NCBI GenBank assembly: GCA_023935145.1
Contig: CM043700.1
Span: 67,435,120-67,499,119 of the forward strand
Length of the DNA: 64,000 nucleotides
Direction of reading: 5' to 3'
Origin: Bretschneidera sinensis
Lineage: Eukaryota; Streptophyta; Magnoliopsida; Brassicales; Akaniaceae
A program made the translations under genes and the position numbers. Of this stretch, positions 1 through 10,773 are shown in pieces. Under the pieces are notes generated by a model that saw only the letters and a program-made list of their open reading frames with translations, ran no database searches and was not told where the DNA came from. Positions within the stretch are counted from its first letter, which is position 1; each line of letters begins with the position of its first letter.

Positions 1-1391
1 GCACTCAAAATCATGAAATTCATTCATGAGCAAGCTTAAAAAATCTAACCCATCTTCACAATGAATAAGAATTTAAAACCTAATTACTTACAAGAGGCAT
101 GCTAAGACATCACAAGCTTGAATCAGTGTAAAGTGAATTACCATATACTGATGAGGTTTCCAAATAAGTTCAATGTACAATGTTTCCACGTCTCAAGATT
201 CACAGAATTTCTCATCAGAATGAACAACGATGGTATAGTTTTATTTTTTTATTTTTTTATATATAAGGCTCTGCTATGTTTAGTTCCCTTAAGCTTTCTA
301 ATTGACCCATGTAACGAGTTTTGAGTCAATGACTCCCAAACTAGATGGTTTTAGGGCATTAGGTGTAAAGACACCCCTAAGGACTTACTAACTCGAGTCA
401 AAAAGACTACGAAACTAAACTGACCTTAATGCTACCAAACAAAATTTCCACCTTTTGACGTGAACACTCACTGCTTACTGAGGCAAGAGGTCCAGTTACT
501 CAGCGAAAAATTTCACAATGATCATTATGAATAAAATTCCTACCTTTTGACGTGAACACTCATTGTTTACTGAGGCAAGAGGTCCAATTACTCAATGGAA
601 AGTTTATTGATGATCATCATTATTTTTCTCCTTTTTTTTCATATACTTTTCTATGCCCAAGTGTTAATCCCACAAGTCATCCAATTTCAATTAAGTTATG
701 GAAACATGCACATTAAAATCACATGTCATACCTCACACAATTTTGGACTAATGTGCTCGTGTTAGATTTGCTCAAACATGTGAATTCTCAAGTGCCCAAC
801 GTAAATAACAAAGTTTTAAAACTCTATCATCAAATCATGTGTTCAAAATTTTAAGCTCACCAATGAAATCACATCACAATATTTGTTTAGATCAACTAAA
901 ATTTCAAAATAACATGAGCATGCATTTACCTTATTATTATTATTATTATTTAAATGAAGAAAAACAACAAAAAATTAGGATAAAGTGTGTGTAATGTGTC
1001 TCCCATAGCCCCAAACTTAAATTACACATTGACCCCAATGTGTGAATAATATGGAAAGAGCTGACCTGGGATATGAAGAACTATCTGGACTTGGTATGGC
1101 TCATAGCATACCCCCAAACTTGAACTGAAGTACGCGTTGTCCCTGAAAAATAAAGACTGGAAAACAAAAATACTGGAAACAAACATTAATCATAAATATG
1201 TAAAATAATAAGTAAACAAAAAGAATATGTTGTGGGGTGCCTCCCATGAGCGCTAAGTTTAACGTCTTCAGCTAGACCCAGTATTAGTAATCGTGCCCAG
1301 CTAAACGCTCCACCATCTGATTAATAAATGGGAGTGGAAAATGATCCTTCCTTGTGGTAGCATTTCACTTACAGTAGTCTAGACACACTCT

Positions 1392-2099
1392 CTATCCTGA
1401 TTGCACACGAGTTGGAACCAACTCGTCGTCTTTATTTATCACTACCGTCAATCTAGCCTGCTTTGGCATAACATGAATCGAGCTCACCCACTCGCTATCA
1501 AAGATTGGATAAATGATCCCTACATCCAACAGCTTTATCATTTCAGTCCTCACAACCTCTTGTATAGCTGGGTTGAGCCTTCTTTGTGGCTCCCTCGATG
1601 GCTTGGCATTCTCCTCCAAATGTAACTTGTGCATCACCACCGAGGGGCTGATCCCCTTGATATCCTCAATAATCCAGCCAATAGCTTCATTGTGCTCTCT
1701 TAAAACGTCCAATAATTTATCCTCTTGAGCATCAACCAAATCTGAAGCTATAGTCACAAGCAAAGAATCTGCTGGACCTAGGAACTTATACTTAAGATAG
1801 TCCGATAAAGGCTTAAGTTCCTTCTTTGGGGGTTCGGGTGCTGTGGTCTCCTCTGTCTCACTGCTCTTCTGAGGAGCAGACTCCAAAGTAGCATTTGCTT
1901 GCTCAAACAACTTATCCAAATCCAAATCCTCTTCAAACTGAGCAAAGCATGCCTCCAGGGGGTCCTCAATGCTTGATTCACCCATAGTCTCCTCTGTCTT
2001 ACTGCTCTCCCGAGGAGTAGACTCCAAGATAACAGTTGCTTGCTCAAGTAGCTTATCTAAATCCAAATCCTCTCCAAACTGAGCAAAGCATGCCTCCAC
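1392..2099 (-). pseudogene. gag tail / truncated RT fragment of Athila-like copy 1
   Basis: About 235 residues open. The first part is acidic and contains the motif ACFAQF followed by EDLDLDKL twice, about 40 residues apart: an in-frame tandem duplication that copy 2 (46071-47201) lacks. The rest holds typical Athila RT-linker motifs: PPKKELKPL, a GWIIEDIKGISPS stretch, AKPSREPQRRLNPAIQ, and the start of the RT fingers near IIYPI. It stops at VPTRVQSG, where copy 2 continues through CLDYRKLN. No catalytic YxDD motif is present, so it cannot encode a working polymerase. Confidence 0.75.
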
Positions 2100-2369
2100 A
2101 CTGTCCTCAGACTGCCCTCATTTCTTGGGCACTTGTAATCTCTCAAGGTAAGGCGCTTTAGGTACAAACAACCCAGGAAGATCCTTAATAGTAGGTGTGG
2201 CTGTAGATGGCTCAGCATCTCTTTTCTCCTTGTTGTCACTTTCTTGCCCTTGCTGCAGAGCGGAGTTCTCTTCCACTTGATTTTCCACTTGTCTTCCATA
2301 CCTCAATGTGAAAATCGCTTGCACTTGGTCCTGCCCGTGCATAGGAGTTGATGAATTTCCAACCGCAAA

Positions 2370-3002
2370 CTATTCCTTCAGGTTGGGCACGGGTTGACTA
2401 GGGAACTTTCCCTTCTCTCCTTCACCCATGTGACTTGCGATTTGACCCATTTGACTCTCTAGCTTGGCAATCGCTTGGGTGTTTACTATTGTTGCACTCC
2501 TCACTTCGCTTATAGATTGGCCGGTCATCTTTTTGAAATCATTGAGAGCGTCCTCCAATGACTGTGAAACCGACGCTGGCGCTTGACTGGGAGCTTGGTA
2601 AGCGGGTGATGGTGCTGGATAGGCTGAGTGACCATAACTTAGAACTGGTGGAGGAAATTCGGGAGGGTATTGATTGTGAGCATGATAAGGGGCTCCTCCT
2701 TGATTCATTAGTTGGTTCTACGTCCATGAAAAATCAGGGTGGTTCCGCCACCCTGGATTATATGTCTCAGAGTAAAATCCACTTGATTGCCACCAATAGT
2801 CATTGAAAGCGTTTATTTGTTCCATGGGATACTCGACAAAAGCCGGTGTAGATGGACAATTCTGTGCTAAATGCATGGGATTAGCACAGATGGAACAACT
2901 ATCAACATTGAATGTATTGGTTGTATTGATGGACTGGTCGGTCATCTTCATGAAATCCTTAAGGGCGTCCTCTAAAGACTGTGAAACCAGCGCTGGATTC
3001 AT
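2370..3002 (-). pseudogene. gag remnant with CCHC knuckle, Athila-like copy 1
   Basis: Two broken pieces. The upstream piece (2718-3002) starts MNPALVSQSLEDALKDF and carries a CX2CX4HX4C zinc knuckle (C-SI-C-ANPM-H-LAQN-C), then the gag motif ETYNPGWRNHPDFSW. The second piece (2370-2708) is a proline- and tyrosine-rich linker followed by another SQSLEDALNDFKKMT block. The SQSLEDAL motif therefore occurs twice in the same gag, as in copy 2. The usual large N-terminal gag domain is not present before the knuckle. Confidence 0.75.
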
Positions 3003-3158
3003 CCATATATTTTTTTAAAAATTTTTTTTATAGGCCAATGCAAACAGAAACAAATAAAATTGCAAAAAGAAAAAAAAATCAAATAAAAAAATGCTAATTA
3101 ACTAGTAGAAAAATAAAATTAATTTAGACAAAAATTTAATTTTCACAAACCAAACAAT

Positions 3159-3176
3159 TCCCCGACAATGGCACCA
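3159..3176 (-). other. Primer-binding site, tRNA-Asp type (mutated)
   Basis: The plus strand reads TCCCCGACAATGGCACCA, the 3' end of plant tRNA-Asp(GUC) with three changes. On the minus strand this is the primer site just inside the 5' LTR. All three changes are C/G to T/A transitions, and two are at CpG, as expected for an old methylated copy. The site in copy 2 (47742-47759) is unmutated. Confidence 0.85.
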
Positions 3177-3182
3177 AAAACT

Positions 3183-4578
3183 TGTTGTGAGTTTTAAATT
3201 ACTCGCAAGCACATGAGTCGTTTGCAATATAGTGTTGTGCAAGTGCGAGGTCGAATCCACAGGGAATTGCGTTGTGAAAATATAATTTTATCTAAACTAA
3301 CCTTATCTTAACCTAGTTCCAAGTTTTGAATTATATGTTGCAAAACAAATAAAAACTAAACTAAATTGATTTAAAACTAATAACAAAGACAGTAAGGTTT
3401 CTGAATCCACCCCACCAAATTTAAACATTTATCTTCATGTTCTAAAAATAGCCTATCAAAACATTCCATGAATCCAACTTAAAACAAAAAACAACAAATA
3501 TCCCAATTAAACCAAAAGCATCCAATGTATCCGCTTTTAACAAATCACAAAGGAAATCCAATTTAATCAAAAACAATTTGATGTATCCATCAGATGAAAC
3601 ACATGGAATATCAACAGAACAATTTAAACGCAATCAATCATTAGATTTTACTCAAATAATTGACAGAACATTTATACTAAAAAAACATCAGAATTGTACA
3701 AACAAATCTGAAACTATTATGCCAAACAACGGCGAGGCTTCATCTTCAACCTTAGTTGAAGATTTTAGCCACTCATAATCATGAAACTAAAGTTCACAAT
3801 AAAAGTGCTAAACATTAAACTTTAAAACTAAAAAAAAATAAATTAAAACTGACTATACATTGGGAGAAATTCCACTCGCTGTTGGGCGGTGCTTCCCCTC
3901 GTGGTAGCAAAGCCTTCGGAGATCCACCAGAATGCTAGTAGAAGTCCTCCAAATTGCACCAAAATGGCACTTGGATTGCACACTAAAGATGAAGTGAATA
4001 AGGGCTTATATAGGGAAACATCACAAGTGCAATGTGTTTCCAATCCGATGTGGGATACTGCAGATTCCAACTTTTGCTCTTTGACCTTTGTCTACTAAAA
4101 TAGCCATAACTTTCTTTAGAAAAATTATTTTATTGATCCATAAAATTCCCTAAAAAATAGAGATCCGGATCTTTCCAAGCATATATGGATTATCTCCTGG
4201 TTCTTCCTGAATCAATACAGTTTAATCCTAAAAAATGGCTGATCTGTCACGCTGAAATCATGCACAGCCTGACCTTTGTCTACTAAAACTGACATAACAT
4301 TCTCTAGAAAAATCATTTTATTGATCCGTAAAATTCCACAAAAAATAGACATCTGGATCTTTCCAAGTATATATGGCTCATCTCCTGATTATTCCTGAAT
4401 CAATACAGTTTAATCCTCAAAAATGATTGATCTGTACGAGCAATTCTAACAATTTAGTGAAACTCCTTTCCAAGTGCTTGTAAACCTGAAAAACAACGAA
4501 AACAACTCAAAGTAACAAATTCCTAAGCTAAAAAATGTAAATTAAGTGGCCAAAATATGCAATATTTTTCACTCATCA
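3183..4578 (-). repeat. 5' LTR of Athila-like copy 1 (1396 bp)
   Basis: Bounded by TG at 3183 and CA at 4578 on the plus strand, next to the primer site. It aligns with the LTRs of copy 2 at both ends, but its middle holds a tandem duplication: a ~185 bp block beginning near 4083 is repeated near 4268 (both start with tgacctttgtctactaaaa). That block resembles 16129-16300 in a different LTR family. A TATATAAG box lies on the minus strand near 4015-4007. The five bases right of the LTR (gcctc) would be one target-site copy. Confidence 0.8.
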
Positions 4579-5247
4579 GCCTCATTTGGTGGTGTTAAAG
4601 TATTCCAAATGCTTCTTCCAGATCGGACTCATAGTCCTCGACCTTAACACTCTTAACCAGCATATCATCCATATATACTTCCATGTTTTTCTTGATCTGT
4701 TCTTTGAAAATTTTATTGACCAACCTTTGATAAATTGCCCTACATTTTTTAATCTGAAAAGTATTACCTTGTAATATTATAGGCCTCGCTCAGTGACAAA
4801 GACGGTTTTGGGCTGGTCTGGCTCATGCATAAGGATCATATTGTAACTTGAGTACACATCCATGAAACTGAGTAGCTCATGTCCATATGTGATGTTGAGT
4901 AGCTGGTTTATTCAAGGTAAAGGAAAGTTTTCCTTCGGACAAGCTCTATTCAGGTCCGTGAAGTCAATATAGATCCTCCATTTTCCGTTGGCCTCCTTCA
5001 CCATTACAACCTTGGCGACCCATTCCGGGTAATCGACCTCTTGAATAAAATCAACCACGAGGAGGTTATTTACCTCTTCTCTTATAGAATCTTGCCACTC
5101 TAGAGTAAAAGACATTTTCTTTTGAATAACGTGCTTGTGGCTCGGATCCATGTTCAACCTGTGGGTGATAACTTGGGGATCAATCCCTGGCATATTGGAA
5201 GCCGACCATGCGAACAAATCCTGATTCTTTTTAAAGAAAGAGATCAA
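4579..5247 (-). pseudogene. Reverse transcriptase fragment (Tat)
   Basis: An open stretch (4912-5247, 111 residues) covers the RT start: NQDLFAWSASNMPGIDP, then a VDFIQEVDYPEWVAKVVMV stretch, then DFTDLNRACPKENFPLP. Below 4912 the frame is lost, but the match continues: GHELLSFMD, an ITYG-type block, and near 4660-4680 a displaced YxDDM active-site remnant read as IWMICW. The alignment stops at the Athila junction at 4578/4579. Non-functional. Confidence 0.75.
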
Positions 5248-5500
5248 TAACTCCTTGAGGTTCTTGAAAAGGCTGGATCCAATCTACAAGTCCTTATATC
5301 TCGCTCATTCAGGGAAACGATGATTAGTTCTTCCACAGGTTAGCCCTGTAGAGTTTTGAGCTCATCTCATAGGACTTTAATTTCCAAAGGTAGGGCTTCG
5401 AATTTTTTCTACCCTTTGATGAAGTTCAAGTAACAATATCGAGAAGTCTGCTGGTTTCCTCGAACTTCCCCCACACCTTGTTCCATAAAGAATTTCACCT

Positions 5501-5833
5501 TCAGATAATAAGTGGAGACTCTACCTTCATTTCATTAAGTGTCAGTCTCCTGAGAATCACATTGTACGAAGATGGATACTCGACCACCAGGAACGTGGTC
5601 ATTATGGTAGTGAATTGTGGAGCTGTTCTTACTGTAACCGAAAGGCCTATACTACCTTCAGCAAATATTGGCATCCTTGAAAAGCCATATAATGGAGAAA
5701 ATAATGGTTTAAGTTGATCATCCTTTAACTTTATCTTCTTAAATATGCTATAGTAAAAAATGCCCGCCGAGCTTTCATTGTCCACTAGAATCCTCTCGAC
5801 ATTATAGTTGGCAATAAGGAGCGTAACTACCAC
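5501..5833 (-). pseudogene. Retroviral-type aspartic protease domain (Tat), inactive
   Basis: Open for 110 residues. It matches the protease of Tat elements: VERILVDNESSAGIFYYSIF, later GFSRMPIFAEGSIGL and a YPSSYNVILRRLTLNEM block. The catalytic loop normally reads D-N/T-G-S-S; here the glycine is replaced by glutamate (DNESS), so the domain should be inactive even where the frame is open. It lies between gag and RT, as expected. Confidence 0.75.
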
Positions 5834-7640
5834 TGCGTCGTTATAAGGGGTCTATAACCCCTCCAAGTGATCTCCAGTAAAAGAGATTATCTGATCTATC
5901 TTGACTCGATTGTGAGGCCCGCTGACTCATGCCACTAACAAGGCATAGGCTCTCCTTACGCTAAATGATGCCCCTGAACCGCTGATCCCCCAAAGATCAT
6001 TTTAATGGTTCTTGTGACAACGGTTGCGTGACCTTGGTCATTTTAAGGGTATTTATTATCTTGACTATGTCTCCTCGGGCTCGGCCTAGGGCTTCAGCAA
6101 TTGCTTCGACCATGACTTGACTGTTTGGCGATATGTCTATTTAGATATCTGAAGCTTTGTCTAGGGAGATCTTCATCATCCTGGGATTGACGAAGCTCGG
6201 TGTATTCCTTTAGATACCCTCTACGGATGAGTAATTCAATATGGTGTTTGAGAGTGTGACACTTCTTGGTGTCACGCCCATGATCTCTATGGAAGCGGTA
6301 CCACCTGGTCCGATTATTATTCTTGCTGGAGTAAAGTAGCTTCATAGGCTAAAGGAGAGTGTCCAGATCTTGAACATATATGAGTATGTTTGTTTTGGAG
6401 GCATTAAGTGGGGTGAAAGTTTCAAGAAAATGGGTGGTCTTTACCTTACCTTTTGGACGAGAGTTTTTGTTGAGCTGTCCTTCGGTTCGTTAGTGTCCCT
6501 CTTCCTCTTCTCTTTTCCTCCCTCTCTTTCCCTTTGAAAGGCCAGATCATCCTTGACAATCATATATTCTTCAACTCGAGAAAGAATTTCATTCATGTCC
6601 TTAGGAGAGTGCCTAGTGAGCTTAGAACTGAAAGCTTTCGACCTGAGCCCCTTTTTGAATGCTAGATTTTGTATCATGGGATCAAGGTCGGGAATCTCCC
6701 ATACAACGGCATTGAACCAGGAGATGTACTATCGGAGCTTCAATCCCTTGCTTTGGATGATATTGAAAAGGCTCTCCTATGTTTTTCGAGGTTCTTTATG
6801 GCTGAGGAAGTGTGCAGCAAAGGCGTGACTCAACTCTTGGAAAGAGCTAATACTGGCGGGCTTGAGGTGTGAATACTAGGTGCTAGTGGCTTTTTCAAGG
6901 GTCATTTGGAAGGCTCGGGACATTACTGTGTCCGAGTGGCAGTACAACATTATTGTTATCTTGTAAAGGTGAAGGTGGTCCATGGGATCCGTAGAGCCAT
7001 TGTACACCTTTATAATAGGTATTCGAAAATACTAAGGAATAGAGATGTTTAGGATGTCCTATGTGAATGGAGAGGCTTGAGAGTTGAGCTCATCCAGGAC
7101 ATTGGCATTTCTGCTTTTAAAAGCCTCTTTTATTCGTTGGTCTATTCCCTCTAGTTTTCTATCCACGTCAATGTGGTTATTGGAGGTGGAGAACCCCTTG
7201 GACTTTTGACTCAGGGAAGGGAGAAGATCTAGTGGTGGAGTAGCTGTGAGCCAGCTTGTTGGGACTCAAGTGCCCCGTTGGTCGAGGGCTTTAACGAGGT
7301 GGAGGTGGAAGTGAATGAGAACAACCCTTTTTTTCTCAAGTTTAGCAGCCAAATTGGTGATTAATTGGCTAAGCTATAGGAACTGTTCTTGAGTACCTAG
7401 TGCAGCCGAGACTGGTTCGGTAGCTTCCTACTGACTTTCTCGGATGTTGGGTTCCATTGGGTTTGACTGAGACAGTAGCCTGGTTCGAGCATCAGATGGT
7501 TCGCTGAGGTTCTGATTAGAATTAGCATGTTCTAAGGTGATAGGAAGTCATGGACCAGGTGACTAGCTGCAAGTGGAGGCCCAAGTGGCCACTGAACTAG
7601 TTCCGATGGTGTTCTTGGCAGTATTCTTAGACAGCATCGT
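5834..7640 (-). pseudogene. gag remnant (Tat)
   Basis: Broken gag. The start is near 7638 on the minus strand (MLSKNTAKNTIGTSSVATW). The middle (6441-6677) holds LAFKKGLRSKAFSSKL and a SRVEEYMIVKDD stretch followed by a basic tail. The end (6094-6345) holds the non-classical zinc motif RFHRDHGRDTKKC and HIELLIRRGYLKEY. Several stops and shifts separate these pieces. The same gag is recognisable at 60530-62493. Confidence 0.7.
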
Positions 7641-7701
7641 AACAGATGAGTTCTTTGCTCTTCACAAAGTTAAGGAGTTCTCGTGAACGACATCAATTTG
7701 T

Positions 7702-8216
7702 TGATGCCGAAATTTTTCAGGAATTCGAACAACCAGAGAACAGGACCTACACACATGAAACAAGGAGAAAACTTAAAAGTCGTCGGAGGACCAGAGGGGG
7801 TGTGCCTTCGAGGGGAACTCTCTAATACCTAAGTTAGAATAAGGTTTTGGTGAATAAGGAGAGCAATGTAATACTGAGAGCTGTGAGTAAAAATTGAATG
7901 TACCTTTTGATAGTGAGAGCCCCCTTATATAGTGTTTCAGAGCAGTGTATGATTAGGCAAGTGATTGATCACTTAGTATTATGATAGGAATAACATTTCT
8001 ATAGATAAGATTGGAATTATCCATAGGTTAGATAATGGTTTGTCCATAAACTGGAGTGGCATAGTAGTCTAAGGACATTAGTGTGAAATTACCATAACGC
8101 TCTTTGTCAATTGTGGGGTTTTGACTAGTTGATTTGTCTGGATTATGAAATTATTTTTTTACCTTTGGAGATTGCCACGTGTCGTGATGTTATTGGAAAG
8201 GAAATTTTCCCCTACA
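7702..8216 (-). repeat. 5' LTR of the Tat element (515 bp)
   Basis: Plus strand runs TGATGCCG...CCCCTACA, i.e. TG..CA on the minus strand. It contains a minus-strand TATATAAGGGGGCTCTCAC promoter block (about 7931-7913) and a downstream block with gaggcacac and ggtcctccg. Both blocks recur on the plus strand in 21471-22009, showing that the two LTRs are one family. The sequence just left (7676-7701) is a poor primer site. Confidence 0.75.
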
Positions 8217-8859
8217 TTTGTTTGTTGAACTATATGCAAGAATCAATTAAAAAAGCTAGACAATTGAGTTTGTACTGTACTTATTTTTAAATTGGTCGTT
8301 GTGCAGCTTCACATTGTTTCATTTGGCTTGGTGCAACACCTTTGCAAGGGGTTGTCTTAGTTGGAGGAAGTGTGCTTGTATTGTTAAAAGGATATAACCT
8401 TGCAACTGTACGAATCAATAAACTTAATCAATTTCACATTTTAGAGACATACCTAATATTGTAAAAACTTTTATTTTCTTATATTAAAAGGATTTTTACT
8501 TGCACTAATTTGAATCTTATCAATGTATTTTGCAAGTAAATCATATAATGTATACCATGCAAAATTGTATATTTCGCGTTGAACAACGTTTCGGTTTAGC
8601 TATTTAAAGTAAATGTTTTAGTTTCGGTTCGTTTCAGTGTGCCATTTCGAATTTGAAGGTATTATCAAATACGACATGTCAAATTACATATATTTCAAAA
8701 AAATATATCATTTATAAATAGAAATCATAAGAAAATAATCACTGGTCAAATATACAAATTAATCATATCTAACTTTTTTTTATTTAAAATCAGTTATAAA
8801 TTTTTTTTTAGTATAAATCCCAATTGATCATTTGTCTTACTATCAAAGTACATACCTTT

Positions 8860-8927
<68 letters not shown>

Positions 8928-10773
8928 GAAACAAATCATTATTCAAACATCAAATGATAAAAATAATGTATCACTCACATTATTTAAAATCTAAATACTA
9001 ACACAAGAAACACCAATATGATAATTTATATATCACCCACATTATTCAAAATAGAGTTGTTACATTTTCTTAAGGAACTATTCAACTGGATTTTATCAAT
9101 CCTTAATTAAAGAGAAAAGGGAAAAAAATTCTCAAATTACTCCCTTAAAATTCTAAAAAAATATATAAAAATTAACATTGTAATATTTTGGATGAAAGAG
9201 ATCAAAAGTGAAACAAAATATAGAATTGTTTCATTTCAATTTAGTGTTGAAACTAAATTTATAACATTGATACCATGTGTTTGATAAAATGACAAGCTCA
9301 TTGCTTCATTAAATTTATCTGGAATCTCATTTTCTTTTCTTTTTTTCCTTGAATGCCATTGATAGGATTTGTACGAGGACATAATCGTGGCATTCATTTT
9401 CTTCTTTCTTTTTGATATTGGTATGAGCAGTTAGTTTTCGGTAAATTGATGAGTGGGGTACATTTTTAAGGTATAGCAGTTTCTTGATATAGCTCACTAC
9501 ATAGACTTTTTTACTTTTTTATATCCATTTATGTTAATGAAGTAGCACTTTGAGTCTTAAACAATTGAATTTAGGATATAAAAAAAATGAAATAGCAATT
9601 GTACACTATTTTAGGTGGAATTCAACTAGCAAAATATGGTTTTGTCCATTTGCAATACTGGCCAAAAAGAACCGGTAGTGTTGCCTTTAAAAATAGAGGC
9701 TTTGTGTCAACTGGGAAACTATTAGAAAACCAATATAATCAATTATGTAACTTTTACTTTGGGGCTTGAGATTGGAGTAGGAAATAAAAGATATGAAGAA
9801 AGTCGAAAGATACATTTCCACAAAAGAAGGTATTTCTATAAAGAAAGCAAGATGTTAATATTATCCAATTACAATCCAAAATTGAAGATATTCCAATCCC
9901 TCTTTATACATGTTGACCTACACACAAGAAAAAAAGTTATGAATGAAAGTGTTCTTCCTCATTCCCAAATTATCACAAGTAGAAGCCAATGAATTATGAC
10001 ACTTGAAAAAGAGAGCCAGAAGCTATCACAAGGCTCACACAACTCATCCATCTCTTGACAATTAAGGAATTATGGATTTCTATATTGCCAACGCAATGCC
10101 TTATCCAATAAAAAAAAATGAAACTTCATTTTGATGTTGATAAACTAATATATATTGATGTGTGGCATATCTGCTTGACTTCAATGGGAGGGCCAAAAAA
10201 TTGTTCATTGATAAAGATGCCTTGTAAAATCAATAAGAAAAAATGACTTAAGAAGTGCCTAGAAAACTATTATATGCTTTTATAATATAATTGAACAAGC
10301 TTGGGACTAGGAACTAATGTGTTGAGGAACACCAAGAAGAGATGTAACTATCCAAGTACAATATTTATACGATCCATCTGAATTAATTCACACTATACTC
10401 AAGCAAGCCAATACTCCTAAGTAAAAACTGCAAGTTAAACTCGAAACACAAAACAAATAAATCAGCCATACCTAATTAGGGTGCTACCAAGCTAGGCTAC
10501 TACCTTTCTTAGCAAGTGATATTCAAATTAAAACCAAAGGGCTTGATAATAACGTAAGCACCATGTGTCACTTACATGGCAAATGGGAGTAAGCAGGAAA
10601 ATAACTCCCCTCCTAGCTATCTCCTTCATGAAAGAACACAAACGAGAGGTGGGTCTGATAAAGAGGTAAGGAGAGAAAAAATAAGAAAGAATAGCAAAAG
10701 GAAGGGAATAATGAATGAGATAAGTTTCTCATTATTTAGGATGAATATCTACACAATATCAAATACATGAAGC
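8217..10773. other. Intergenic, no gene identified
   Basis: AT-rich sequence with no convincing gene. On the plus strand 8301-8409 has a splice-like context (ttgtgcag before, gtacga after) and is open in one frame (contains WLGATPLQGVVLVGGSVLVL); I do not recognise it. From 9759 to 10770 there are only short, compositionally biased open frames. Confidence 0.5.
8860..8925. repeat. (CA)n(TA)n microsatellite
   Basis: About ten CA units followed by more than twenty AT units, uninterrupted. Confidence 0.98.

Larger units (their letters stand above)
1..4578 (-). mobile_element. Athila-like Ty3/gypsy element, copy 1 (partial, non-autonomous, decayed)
   Basis: Minus-strand LTR retrotransposon. Reading down from 4578 it has a 5' LTR (3183-4578), a tRNA-Asp-type primer site, a short gag with a CCHC knuckle, a gag tail and the first part of reverse transcriptase. 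A non-coding tract with purine-rich motifs then runs off the left edge. Position 1 lines up with about 44904 of copy 2, so the missing 3' LTR should begin within roughly 120 bases left of the window. The main gag domain, protease, most of RT, RNase H and integrase are absent, and copy 2 lacks the same parts. Reading frames are broken. The element sits inside a Tat reverse transcriptase gene, so it inserted after that element. Lineage is inferred from RT and gag motifs and the tRNA-Asp primer. Confidence 0.85.
4579..8216 (-). mobile_element. Tat-lineage Ty3/gypsy element, 5' half (truncated)
   Basis: Reading leftward from the 5' LTR (7702-8216), this holds gag, aspartic protease and the first half of reverse transcriptase in the usual Tat order. 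It ends at 4579, where the Athila-like element begins. All frames are interrupted by stops and shifts. Motifs such as FAWSASNMPGIDP and NGKWRIYIDFTDLN in RT, and RFHRDHGRDTKKC in gag, are typical of plant Tat elements. The rest of pol and the 3' LTR should lie left of the window, beyond the Athila insertion. Confidence 0.85.
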
